From an uncultured Clostridia bacterium (GTDB taxonomy: Bacteria > Bacillota > Clostridia > TANB77 > CAG-508), in NCBI GenBank assembly GCA_948468225.1, contig CAOKHH010000002.1:124001-188000 (forward strand): a stretch of 64,000 bases of DNA, written 5' to 3'. Below the pieces are notes generated by a model, which was given only the letters and a program-made list of their open reading frames with translations, was not told the origin of the DNA and searched no databases. Made by a program: the position numbers and the translations under genes. Shown here one piece after another: positions 17,315 through 25,650 of the stretch. Every line of letters begins with the position of its first letter. Positions within the stretch are counted from its first letter, which is position 1.

Positions 17315-18559
17315 TTATTTTTGTTTATATAATTTAAATAAATCCTTCAATTTTAATCTATTTCCATAATGTAATATTGCTGCTGAATATACTTTAATTG
17401 AAACCATTGCTAAAATTACAGCAGTTACTATCAATACTATAATTGAAATTACTATTTCTCCTCCTGTTACAGCTCCTGCAAGTATTCTTCCTGGCATTGA
17501 AAATGCTGATGAAAATGGGAATATTGATGCAAATTTACTAGCAGAACTGTTTGGCATTGTTGATGTAAAATATGCTAAATAGAAAGATATAAGTGCTATC
17601 ATTGATATTGGTGTACTAGCACTTTGAACATCTTCTACTTTGCTAATTGTAGCACCTGTTACAGCACTTAAAAAAGCATATACTGTATAACCCAAAATGA
17701 AGTATATTAAGCATATCAATATATCTGATACATTTATATTTAATCCAATTAACATTTTTGATATTAAATCAAAATTACTTGGAATAAATACTTTGTATGA
17801 TATTACTGCAACTAATATTAGTCCAACCAATTGGCCTAAACCAACTAATCCCATTGCTATTGTTTTTCCTATAACTATTTTTGTTGGAGTTGTTGATGTA
17901 ACTAATGTTTCCATTACTCTTGAAGTTTTTTCGCTAGAAACAGATGTTGAAACACTATATCCATAGAAATAAACTGCAAAGAATAATATAAATGAACTTG
18001 CCATTGCAATCACAAAATTTTGGTTACCATTATCATCTTCTAATCCTTGAATTTCGTAGGTAATAGGAAGATTAACTGCTTGAATTAGGTCTGGAGATGC
18101 ATTTTCTTGTAATAATAATCTGTTTGTATTTACACTTTTTATTATATTTGAAAATATATCAGCTGTCATTTCGTTATCTGAAAAGGCATCATCTTTTTTT
18201 ACTATATAATCAAAAGCAACAGTATTATCAACTTTTTTAAGTGAAATTGCTATATCAATTTCTCCATCCATTATTGCTTTTTTTACATCATTTAATGATT
18301 TATCATTAAAATATTCTATATCATAATCTAATCCAATTTGATTAAATAATTCAGAAGAAGCATTTAAAACATTTTCACTATCAACTATTTGTACTTTTAA
18401 CTTTTCATTTTCTTCGCCTCCGCCAAACGCATTTATTATATTTGGAACATTGCAAAGAAGAACTATTATAAGTATCATAATTGCATTTGTTACTATAAAA
18501 GATTTTTTCTTTATATATTCTTTTACTGTAAATTTTACTATTGTAAATAAGTTTTTCAT
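17315..18559 (-). CDS. ABC-2 type transporter permease (NatB-like)
   Basis: 414 residues from the ATG at 18559. There is one membrane segment at about 20-45, a soluble outer domain of some 130 residues, then five to six segments from residue 185, with the ABC-2 core pattern SSEKTSRVMETLVTSTTPTKIV before the second group. It forms an exporter with the ATPase gene that ends 1 base upstream of this start. NatAB proteins export sodium or drugs; the substrate here is unknown. Confidence 0.9.
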   Translation of the reverse strand: MKNLFTIVKFTVKEYIKKKSFIVTNAIMILIIVLLCNVPNIINAFGGGEENEKLKVQIVDSENVLNASSELFNQIGLDYDIEYFNDKSLNDVKKAIMDGEIDIAISLKKVDNTVAFDYIVKKDDAFSDNEMTADIFSNIIKSVNTNRLLLQENASPDLIQAVNLPITYEIQGLEDDNGNQNFVIAMASSFILFFAVYFYGYSVSTSVSSEKTSRVMETLVTSTTPTKIVIGKTIAMGLVGLGQLVGLILVAVISYKVFIPSNFDLISKMLIGLNINVSDILICLIYFILGYTVYAFLSAVTGATISKVEDVQSASTPISMIALISFYLAYFTSTMPNSSASKFASIFPFSSAFSMPGRILAGAVTGGEIVISIIVLIVTAVILAMVSIKVYSAAILHYGNRLKLKDLFKLYKQK

Positions 18560-18560
18560 G

Positions 18561-19448
18561 CTACTCACCTACCTTATCTATAAATATTTGATGTAATGAT
18601 GGCTCTTTTATTTCAAACTTATCTAATTTAATACCTTTTTCTACAATTTGTTTTAAAATATCTTGTGCCATTTCTTCACTTTTAATTTTTATTTCATAGC
18701 TATTTACTTTTTTTTCTATAATTTCTGCATCATCTGGTATTATAGAACTTAAATCATCATAAGATTCCAGTAACAGATTGCTTTTTCCATAAGATTTCTT
18801 TATTTCAGATAAATTTCCTTTAACTATAGTTTTTCCTTTTTTTAAAATTACAATATCACGGCAATATTCCTCTACTACCGCCATTTGGTGGCTAGAAAGT
18901 ATTATATATGTTCCTTTTTCAATTAGTTCTTCTATAACACCCTTTATAATTTGTGTATTAACAGGATCTAATCCGCTAAAAGGTTCATCTAAAATTAACA
19001 ATTCTGGATTATGTATAATTGAAATTATCAATTGAACTTTCTGTTGATTACCCTTAGATAATTGTTCTGCTGGTTTATCCATATAATCATATATTTCTAA
19101 TTTTTTACACCAATATTCTATTGCATTCTTTGCTTCGTCTTGTTTCATTCCTTTTAATGTAGCAAAATACATCAATTGATCAAATAATTTTGTTTTAGGA
19201 TAAATTCCTCTTTCTTCTGGTAAATAACCAAAATTTACATTCTCTCTTTTTACTTCTTTTCCATTCCAAGTAATAATACCTGAATCTTTATTTAATATTC
19301 CAAGAATCATTCTTATTGTAGTAGTTTTTCCTGCTCCATTAGAACCAAGCAATCCAAACACACCTGGTTTATCTAACTCAAAAGAAATTCCATCTACTAC
19401 TTTTTTTCCAGAATAACTTTTATGTACATTTTCAACTTTAAGTCCCAT
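18561..19448 (-). CDS. ABC transporter ATP-binding protein (NatA-like)
   Basis: 295 residues. Walker A GSNGAGKTT near 37, a degenerate signature LSKGNQQKVQ near 135, Walker B LLILDEPFSGLDP near 155, and the H-loop SSHQM. The C-terminal accessory region of about 80 residues is usual for the ABC-2 exporter class. Tight spacing with the permease shows that the two work as one exporter. Confidence 0.92.
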   Translation of the reverse strand: MGLKVENVHKSYSGKKVVDGISFELDKPGVFGLLGSNGAGKTTTIRMILGILNKDSGIITWNGKEVKRENVNFGYLPEERGIYPKTKLFDQLMYFATLKGMKQDEAKNAIEYWCKKLEIYDYMDKPAEQLSKGNQQKVQLIISIIHNPELLILDEPFSGLDPVNTQIIKGVIEELIEKGTYIILSSHQMAVVEEYCRDIVILKKGKTIVKGNLSEIKKSYGKSNLLLESYDDLSSIIPDDAEIIEKKVNSYEIKIKSEEMAQDILKQIVEKGIKLDKFEIKEPSLHQIFIDKVGE

Positions 19449-19470
19449 AATATACCTTCCTTCTATAATA

Positions 19471-19500
19471 CGGGTCGCCTAAGGACGCCGACCCCTACAA
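19471..19500 (-). repeat. Interspersed palindrome, TGTAGGG family
   Basis: GGGTCG..., CGACCCC, then CTACAA. Upstream of the ABC ATPase gene. Confidence 0.7.
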
Positions 19501-19522
19501 ATAATTATTCACTATTCATTAT

Positions 19523-20725
19523 TCACTCAGCAACCGCTCCGTAGCTAATCTTCCGTGTATCTCTTGCAATAACTAGTTCCTCATTTGTTGGAATTATATA
19601 TGCTTTTATTTTTGAAGTAGATTTTGTTATTTCTATTTCTTCGCCTTTTACATTATTTGCTGTTTCATCTATATCTACTCCCATAAATCCTAAATAGTTG
19701 CATATTCCCTTTCTCACATTTATTTGATTTTCTCCAATTCCACCAGTAAATACTATTGCATCTATTCCACCCATTGTTACGGCATATTTTGCAATAAACT
19801 GTGCTACTGTTTTATTAAATATTTCTATTGCAAGTTTTGCTTTTTCATTACTATAACTTGCACTTTCTATTTCTCTAAAATCTGGTACCATATTTGCTAT
19901 AGCAGATATTCCAGACTTTTTGTTTAATATAGAATTAGCTTCATTTGGAGTCAAGTTTTCTTTTTCCATTATATATGTTACAACTGATGGATCTAAGTCT
20001 CCACTTCTTGTGACCATTGCAATTCCACCAAGTGGGCTAAGTCCCATAGATGTATCTATACATTTTCCGTTCTGTATTGCACATAAGCTTGCTCCTTGTC
20101 CTAAATGACAAGTTACTATTTTAAGATTTGTTATATCTTTATTCATTAACTTAGCACAAATTTCTGAAACATATTTATGGCTTGTTCCATGTGCTCCATA
20201 TTTTCTTACTCCATATTTTTCATAATATTCATAAGGTATTGGGTATAAATAACTACTTTTAGGCATTGTTTGATGAAATGCTGTATCAAATGCTGCTACC
20301 ATTTTTACATTTGGCATTGCACTTTGGCAAGCCTTTATGCCTAAAATTGCTGCTGGATTGTGTAGAGGAGCAAGTACAGCACATTCTTGTATTTGTTCAA
20401 TTACTCTAGGAGTTATTAAAGCAGATTTATCAAATATTTCTCCACCATGAACAATTCTATGTCCTACTGCGTTTATTTCTTGCAAAGAAGCAATTACACC
20501 GTGACTTGCATCGGTTAATTCATTTAATATTGTTTGTAGAGCCTCTTCATGATTTAATGCAGTTTTTTGTACTACATATTTATTTGAATCTACTTTATGT
20601 GTAAGAAATGCTTCGTCTTCTCCTATACGCTCATAATTTCCCTTTGCCATTACAGTTTCAGTTTCCATATCTATTAACTGATATTTTAAAGAAGAACTTC
20701 CACAATTTATAACTAATATTTTCAT
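19523..20725 (-). CDS. ackA: Acetate kinase, copy 1
   Basis: 400 residues, the family length. The N-terminal NCGSSSLKY phosphate-binding motif, GHRIVHGG, the catalytic region AFDTAFHQTMP, and GAHGTSHKYV are all present. It makes ATP and acetate from acetyl phosphate. It follows the second acetate kinase and pta on the same strand. The tenth-last codon region holds an in-frame CGG (19555-19553, DTRKI). A +1 step there would give DTGRLA and a tail of the same length, which also fits the family pattern, so the true C-terminus is uncertain. GGAG lies before the ATG. Confidence 0.94.
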   Translation of the reverse strand: MKILVINCGSSSLKYQLIDMETETVMAKGNYERIGEDEAFLTHKVDSNKYVVQKTALNHEEALQTILNELTDASHGVIASLQEINAVGHRIVHGGEIFDKSALITPRVIEQIQECAVLAPLHNPAAILGIKACQSAMPNVKMVAAFDTAFHQTMPKSSYLYPIPYEYYEKYGVRKYGAHGTSHKYVSEICAKLMNKDITNLKIVTCHLGQGASLCAIQNGKCIDTSMGLSPLGGIAMVTRSGDLDPSVVTYIMEKENLTPNEANSILNKKSGISAIANMVPDFREIESASYSNEKAKLAIEIFNKTVAQFIAKYAVTMGGIDAIVFTGGIGENQINVRKGICNYLGFMGVDIDETANNVKGEEIEITKSTSKIKAYIIPTNEELVIARDTRKISYGAVAE

Positions 20726-20763
20726 ATTATCGGCTCCTTTCGATTTTGCGTTTGCTTTCGAAG

Positions 20764-20795
20764 ACGGGTCGCCTAAGGACGCTGACCCCCTACAA
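20764..20795 (-). repeat. Interspersed palindrome, TGTAGGG family
   Basis: ACGGGTCG ... GACCCCC then TACAA, between the two acetate kinase genes. Nearly the same stem as the copy at 19471. Confidence 0.7.
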
Positions 20796-20833
20796 GTATT
20801 AGATTTAAAAAAAGAATTAGTATAGTGCTAGGC

Positions 20834-20894
20834 ATTTTAAATGAGAAATACCGGAAGCGTACTGGTGTACGCTGAGGATTTTCTCACTTAAAAT
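20834..20894. repeat. 61-bp two-tier inverted repeat between the ackA genes
   Basis: The outer arms ATTTTAAATGAGAAA and TTTCTCACTTAAAAT pair with one mismatch. The centre holds AGCGTAC, loop TGGT, GTACGCT. It would fold as one long hairpin in the ackA transcript and may act in processing or termination. It is a different sequence family from the TGTAGGG palindromes. Confidence 0.6.
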
Positions 20895-20920
20895 AACGAC
20901 GCAATATGCTGATTATTTTT

Positions 20921-22108
20921 TTAAAGTAGACTCATTGTTTCTCTTGCAATCATTAACTCCTCATTAGTTGGAACAATCCATACTTTTACTTTAGAATTTT
21001 TATTAGAAATTTCTCTTTCTTCGCCTTTTACTTTGTTTGCTTCTTTATCTAATTCTACTCCCATAAATCCTAAATAATTGCATATTTCTTCTCTTGTTTC
21101 TGGTCCTCTTTCTCCAACTCCAGCTGTAAATGTTATTACATCTACACCATTCATTGTAACAGCATATTTTCCAATATATTGAGCTATTATATATGCATAT
21201 TCTTTTAATGTTAATATTGCTTGTTCGTCACCTTTAGCTGCAGCTTCTTCAATATCTCTATTATCTGGCGAAATTTTAGAAATTCCGTATATTCCAGATT
21301 TTTTATTTAATATTGTTTCCATTTCATCTGGAGATAAATTCTCTTTTTTCATAATATATGTTACAACAGATGGATCTAAATCTCCACTTCTACTTCCCAT
21401 AGCAATTCCACCTAATGGTGTTAATCCCATAGATGTATCTACACATTTACCATTTTGTATAGCACATAAACTTGCTCCTTGTCCTAAATGGCAGTTTATA
21501 ATTTTTAAATTTTCCACTGGTTTTCCTAAAAGTTCTGCAATTCTTAATGAAACATATTTATGGCTTGTTCCATGTGCTCCGTATTTTCTAATACCATATT
21601 TCTCATAATACTCATAAGGTATAGCATATAAAAAATGTTCCTTTGGCATTGTTTGATGAAATGCTGTATCAAATACTACAACATTTGGCTTTCCTGGTAA
21701 TTCTTTTTTGCATGCTTCAATTCCTTGTATGTGTGCTGGATTGTGTAATGGTGCAAATGTAATCGCATCTTCTATTCCTTTTTCAACTTCATCTGTTACT
21801 ATTGCAGATTTTGTAAATTTCTCTCCACCGTGTACAACTCTATGTCCTATTGCATTTATTTCATCTAATGAAGCTATTACTCCATGAACTTTGTCTGTTA
21901 ATTGCTCCATAACAAATTTTATTGCTTCTGAATGATTTTCTACTGGATGTGTAAATTTAAATTTATCTTCTCCAACTTTATGAGTTAAAAAAGATTCTCC
22001 TATACCAATTCTTTCATAATTTCCTTTTGCCATAACGCTTTCATCTTCCATGTTAATCAATTGATATTTAAAAGATGAACTTCCACAATTTAATACTAAT
22101 ATTTTCAT
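20921..22108 (-). CDS. ackA: Acetate kinase, copy 2
   Basis: 395 residues, closely similar to the next gene along (NCGSSSFKY, GHRVVHGG, FDTAFHQTMP, GAHGTSHKY). It ends in ARETMSLL, the ordinary family C-terminus, without any CGG codon. It lies 84 bases downstream of pta and is the more normally placed partner for phosphotransacetylase. Two adjacent copies suggest tandem duplication followed by divergence, perhaps for different acyl phosphates such as butyryl or propionyl phosphate; substrate choice cannot be read from sequence. Confidence 0.95.
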   Translation of the reverse strand: MKILVLNCGSSSFKYQLINMEDESVMAKGNYERIGIGESFLTHKVGEDKFKFTHPVENHSEAIKFVMEQLTDKVHGVIASLDEINAIGHRVVHGGEKFTKSAIVTDEVEKGIEDAITFAPLHNPAHIQGIEACKKELPGKPNVVVFDTAFHQTMPKEHFLYAIPYEYYEKYGIRKYGAHGTSHKYVSLRIAELLGKPVENLKIINCHLGQGASLCAIQNGKCVDTSMGLTPLGGIAMGSRSGDLDPSVVTYIMKKENLSPDEMETILNKKSGIYGISKISPDNRDIEEAAAKGDEQAILTLKEYAYIIAQYIGKYAVTMNGVDVITFTAGVGERGPETREEICNYLGFMGVELDKEANKVKGEEREISNKNSKVKVWIVPTNEELMIARETMSLL

Positions 22109-22147
22109 AAAATTCTCCTTTCAATTTTTAGGGTTTGGTCTTTAAAG

Positions 22148-22174
22148 CACGGGCGATTAAAATCGCCCCTACAA
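22148..22174 (-). repeat. Interspersed palindrome, TGTAGGG family
   Basis: GGGCGATT/AATCGCCC stem, then CTACAAT, between pta and ackA copy 2. Confidence 0.8.
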
Positions 22175-22192
22175 TATGTTAAAATATAATAA

Positions 22193-23188
22193 TTACATTT
22201 GTGCTTGTACGGCTGTTATTGCAACTACGCCAACTATATCATCCGCACTACATCCTCTTGATAAGTCATTTACAGGCTTTGCTATTCCTTGGCAAAGTGG
22301 TCCATAAGCTTCAGCCTTTCCTAATCTTTGTACTAATTTATATCCTATATTTCCTGCGTCTAAGTTAGGGAATATCAATGTATTTGCGTGTCCTGCAACA
22401 GCACTTCCTTTTGCTTTCATTTCTCCAACTTCTTTTACTAATGCTGCATCTAATTGTAATTCTCCATCTACAATCAAATCTGGTGCTTTTTCTTCAACTA
22501 ACTTTGTTGCATTAACAACTTTATCAACTAACTCAGATTTTGCACTTCCATAAGTTGAGAAAGATAACATTGCAACTTTAGATTGTTTTCCTGTTAATTG
22601 CTCAAAGCTCTTTGCTGAAGATATTGCTATTTCAGAAAGTTCTTCACTATTTGGATTTATGTTTAATCCGCAATCAGAGAATACAAACACTCCATTTTCT
22701 CCATATTCACAGTTTGGAACACTCATTAAAAAGAATGCTGATACAAGTTTTGTTCCTGGAGCTGTTTTTAATATTTGTAATGCTGGTCTTAATGTATCTG
22801 CTGTAGAATGTGCAGCACCTGATACTAATCCATCAGCTTCATTTTGTTTCACCATCATCATTCCAAAAAATACTGGATCTAACATTAAAGTTTTTGCTTG
22901 GTCTAAAGTTATTCCTTTTGCTTTTCTTAATTCATAGAAAGCATTTACATATTCAGCATATTTTTCTGATTTAGCTGGATTTACTATTACTGCCTTAGAA
23001 ATATCTAAATTGTTCTCTTTTGCTAAACTTAATATTTTTTCTTCTTCACCTACTAATATTACCTTTGCAAAATCTTCCTTACCAATTGTTTCTGTTGCTT
23101 TTAAAACTCTTATATCTGTTGCTTCTGGTAGTACAATAGTTTTTATATTTGATTTTGCTTTTTCTTTCATTTCTTCTATAAAAGACAT
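22193..23188 (-). CDS. pta: Phosphate acetyltransferase
   Basis: 331 residues, the short single-domain type. It shows IVLPEATDIRVLKA at the start, DGLVSGAAHSTADTLRPALQ in the middle and GPLCQGIAKPVNDLSRGC near the end, all family hallmarks. It converts acetyl-CoA and phosphate to acetyl phosphate, which the downstream acetate kinases use for ATP. GGAGG precedes the ATG. The three genes form the fermentative acetate branch. Confidence 0.96.
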   Translation of the reverse strand: MSFIEEMKEKAKSNIKTIVLPEATDIRVLKATETIGKEDFAKVILVGEEEKILSLAKENNLDISKAVIVNPAKSEKYAEYVNAFYELRKAKGITLDQAKTLMLDPVFFGMMMVKQNEADGLVSGAAHSTADTLRPALQILKTAPGTKLVSAFFLMSVPNCEYGENGVFVFSDCGLNINPNSEELSEIAISSAKSFEQLTGKQSKVAMLSFSTYGSAKSELVDKVVNATKLVEEKAPDLIVDGELQLDAALVKEVGEMKAKGSAVAGHANTLIFPNLDAGNIGYKLVQRLGKAEAYGPLCQGIAKPVNDLSRGCSADDIVGVVAITAVQAQM

Positions 23189-23296
23189 TTTTATTCCTCC
23201 TATTTATATAATTTTAAACTAACGGAAATATTATATACAAAAATTTGCCAAAACACAATATTTTTGAGAAATTTTATAAAAGATAACAAGAAAAAA

Positions 23297-23320
23297 GGGT
23301 TCATCATTACGATGATACCC
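23297..23320 (-). terminator. Intrinsic terminator of the C39-like gene
   Basis: GGGT-TCATC / GATGA-ACCC stem with one bulge, followed by seven T on minus. Confidence 0.75.
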
Positions 23321-23356
23321 TTCTTTCAAAACGCTAATGTAGGTAACCCTTAAAAA

Positions 23357-24046
23357 TCAGTCCGCTATTCCCCAAAGCACCTTGGTGTTCAGCATAAAGT
23401 GCGCTATTCCACACCTCAAAAGACGATTGCCAAACCTAGGGTGGTAGAAAATAACCTTTCCATTGCTGATACCTTCAATCAAAACCAGGCTATTGCCGTG
23501 TCCATCAGGAAACATCTTGTGGTCAAGCAGCGCAAGGACAATGTTTCCATCATTAATTGCATTGAACACATACCACCAGCTTCCAAATCTTACGACATCA
23601 AGCCCATAAGTTTGGCAAATTACATCAACAAAGTGATGCCAAGTGCCATTCTTATCGTGCTGCCAATCGCCGAAATTAGCGATTCGTGTAAGATCTTCGA
23701 TGGTTGCACATCTTCCAAAATAGTCCAATACAATGTGAACTATTATTTGAAAAGCGCCGTGACTTGCGACTGTTCTTGTAGGCTCGCTCGGAACTGGGTA
23801 TGGAATTTTTTTAAACTCCTCCGATTTCTGGTAAACCAGATTCAAGTAGCTAAGAGGGACATACGCATAAGCACCCATTCTATCAAGCTCATTTATAACC
23901 GCAATACGGTCTTTTTTTAGCCCGTTAGCCATTTCTTCCAAATGTTTTTTGTACTCCGCATACTCCTCAGGTGTCATCCGTGCCTGAATCTTCGGGGTTC
24001 CATCTGAGTTTACGCCATAAGGGAACCGATACATATTCTTTGCCAT
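23357..24046 (-). CDS. C39-type papain-fold protein lacking the catalytic cysteine
   Basis: 229 residues from the ATG at 24046 (AGGAGG upstream; 15 earlier codons lack a site). There is no signal peptide. Residues 90-215 follow the Peptidase_C39_2 plan: a helix at the usual cysteine position (SHGAFQIIVHIVLDYFG), a central helix pair, then HGNSLVLIEGI with the usual histidine, and a final strand YHPRFG. The cysteine normally at C-G-P is His, and the last acidic residue is not evident, so peptidase activity is unlikely. It could be a binding or decoy protein. It is GC-richer than its neighbours and uses CGG twice. Monocistronic. Confidence 0.6.
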   Translation of the reverse strand: MAKNMYRFPYGVNSDGTPKIQARMTPEEYAEYKKHLEEMANGLKKDRIAVINELDRMGAYAYVPLSYLNLVYQKSEEFKKIPYPVPSEPTRTVASHGAFQIIVHIVLDYFGRCATIEDLTRIANFGDWQHDKNGTWHHFVDVICQTYGLDVVRFGSWWYVFNAINDGNIVLALLDHKMFPDGHGNSLVLIEGISNGKVIFYHPRFGNRLLRCGIAHFMLNTKVLWGIAD

Positions 24047-24102
24047 ATTTTCCTCCTGTCTTTCATTAGCCTTTCTCGTACAAAAGCACAAGAATTACGA
24101 AC

Positions 24103-24122
24103 ATGTAACTAAATTGTTACAT
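24103..24122 (-). promoter_or_regulatory. 5' stem-loop in the C39-like gene leader
   Basis: ATGTAAC/GTTACAT, a perfect 7-bp stem a few bases after the -10 box, probably at the very 5' end of the transcript. Confidence 0.55.
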
Positions 24123-24126
24123 TACT

Positions 24127-24155
24127 ATTATAGCATTTTAATGTATGTATGTCTA
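24127..24155 (-). promoter_or_regulatory. Sigma-A promoter of the C39-like gene
   Basis: TAGACA at 24155-24150, 17-base spacer ending in TGC, TATAAT at 24132-24127. Confidence 0.8.
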
Positions 24156-24182
24156 TATGCATTTTTCGACATTGTTCTTAAA

Positions 24183-24902
24183 CTATTTCAAACTATCTAA
24201 TGCATCTTTTGTAAGTTTATTCTTGTCCAATTTGTTTGCTAAAAATATTATTAGTCCAGCTAACACAAAAGTTGTTGCATAAATAGGCACAATTGAAGTC
24301 CATTTTCCCTTTGCTATATCATTTCCTATTATTGTTGAAGATATAACCGATGGAAATCTTGCAAAAGTTGCTATAATTACAAATCTCTTATATGTTATTG
24401 GAAGTAATCCCCCTATATATGTTAATAAGTCTTTTGGTGTTGCTGGTATTAAAAACAATATAGCTAATACTGTTTCAACTGTTTTAGGATTTTTTAAAGC
24501 TTTACTGTTCTCTATTTTATCAATCTTTTCTTTCTTAAAAGATTGATATATATACTTTTTTCCATATTTTTTAACTAAAAGAAATATCAATGTCGTTGTA
24601 ATGAAAACTGATACAAATATGAAAATTGCACCTCCAATTGCTCCATAACACATTCCTGCTAATATCTCTAATGGCTCTCCTGGTAATACTACCAATACAA
24701 TTTGAGCTAGTTGTAGCAAAAATAGCACTAGTATTCCTAAGACTCCCCAGTCATTTATTTTTTGTCTAAAAGCTAATTGTCCTTCCTTTGTTGAAATCTC
24801 CTTCATTAGTGGTATTAAATATATAATTAGTCCTACAAATATTGCAATTACTAATGTTATTAGTAATATTTTTATTATTCTTTGCAACTTTTTTTGCTCC
24901 AT
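24183..24902 (-). CDS. TVP38/TMEM64 (VTT/DedA-like) membrane protein
   Basis: 239 residues with a first segment at 10-32, a second at 52-72 and several later. The VTT core shows LPGEPLEILAGMCYGAIGGAIF, then a basic loop and the re-entrant FLIPATPKDLLTYIGGLLPI, where the helix-breaking prolines are typical. VTT/DedA proteins move lipids across membranes, and some DedA members carry undecaprenyl phosphate. With the DUF368 genes and uppP nearby this is a candidate in lipid carrier recycling, but the TMEM64 branch has no settled substrate. Confidence 0.82.
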   Translation of the reverse strand: MEQKKLQRIIKILLITLVIAIFVGLIIYLIPLMKEISTKEGQLAFRQKINDWGVLGILVLFLLQLAQIVLVVLPGEPLEILAGMCYGAIGGAIFIFVSVFITTTLIFLLVKKYGKKYIYQSFKKEKIDKIENSKALKNPKTVETVLAILFLIPATPKDLLTYIGGLLPITYKRFVIIATFARFPSVISSTIIGNDIAKGKWTSIVPIYATTFVLAGLIIFLANKLDKNKLTKDALDSLK

Positions 24903-24971
24903 TTTCTATCACCTTCTACTATATTTATACATAATAGCATAAATTGATATATATTTCAATATTCGAAAATA

Positions 24972-24993
24972 ACGGGCGATTAAAATCGCCCGT
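24972..24993. repeat. Palindrome ACGGGCGATT/AATCGCCCGT
   Basis: A perfect 10-bp stem with a 2-base centre. The stem matches the TGTAGGG copy at 22148 but the CCCTACA end is missing, so this is either a truncated copy or a plain terminator. Confidence 0.55.
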
Positions 24994-25040
24994 ATTATGC
25001 AATATATCAACAAAAAAATCCGATTTTTCCAATGCAATAA

Positions 25041-25076
25041 AGCAAAACGTTCTCATTGAAATGAGAACGTTTTGCT
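25041..25076 (-). terminator. Strong 17-bp hairpin after the small membrane protein gene
   Basis: AGCAAAACGTTCTCATT and its exact complement around GA. On minus it ends in TTTTGCTTTA. Perfect pairing this long is unusual for a simple terminator. Confidence 0.7.
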
Positions 25077-25159
25077 ACAATTACATCATACAGCATAACT
25101 GCAGATATTATAGTAATTGCTAGAGTGCATAAAGTAAAGTTGCACCCTTAAGGAATTCG

Positions 25160-25489
25160 CTATTTGGTGCCGAAACTAGATTTAAAAGTCCATTTGCCTA
25201 CCGTGAATATTCCAACCATTATTGCAAAAACAAATCTGATTACAATAGTTGCTACGAAGCCGATAGCGTATAAGCCAAGTGACATAATAGCTACACCAAG
25301 GCATATAGTTCCTACAAGTCCGAATGCATTTTTCACCGGTTCGTAAAAGCTTGTCAGCATTCCAACAAGACTCATTAAACACGCAGTGATAAAAAAGCCT
25401 TGTACCATTTTTTCAAGAGCGCCACCGCACTTATCGAAAAAACGTTCTATGTCCTTGTAAATCCGTTTCCAGTTAATTCGCTTTAACAT
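25160..25489 (-). CDS. Small membrane protein, unknown function
   Basis: 109 residues. A basic N-terminus (KRINWKRIYKDI) is followed by two or three hydrophobic segments at about 30-50, 57-77 and 80-98. I do not recognise the family. AAAGGAGG precedes the ATG. It has its own promoter and a very strong terminator, and its GC content and one CGG codon (KRIY) set it with the other small orphan genes here rather than with the core genes. The segment spacing would suit a phage-type holin or an immunity protein, but nothing specific supports either. Confidence 0.6.
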   Translation of the reverse strand: MLKRINWKRIYKDIERFFDKCGGALEKMVQGFFITACLMSLVGMLTSFYEPVKNAFGLVGTICLGVAIMSLGLYAIGFVATIVIRFVFAIMVGIFTVGKWTFKSSFGTK

Positions 25490-25523
25490 AAAGCAAACCT
25501 CCTTTATAAATTTAATATATTTA

Positions 25524-25552
25524 TTATATCATAATTTAAATAATCCTTCAAG
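25524..25552 (-). promoter_or_regulatory. Sigma-A promoter of the small membrane protein gene
   Basis: TTGAAG at 25552-25547, 17-base spacer, TATAAT at 25529-25524. Confidence 0.75.
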
Positions 25553-25581
25553 CTATATAAGGCTCTTTTCAAATCAAAACA

Positions 25582-25613
25582 AAGAGACTACGGTTATTAA
25601 ACCGAAGCCTCTT
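25582..25613 (-). terminator. Terminator after the DUF4097 gene
   Basis: AGAG / CTCT outer pairs and a CGGTT / AACCG inner stem around TAAT, followed by TTTGTTTTG on minus. Confidence 0.6.
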
Positions 25614-25650
25614 CTTTGGCAAGTTGCCAGTTTCGCGCCCTGAACATTCA

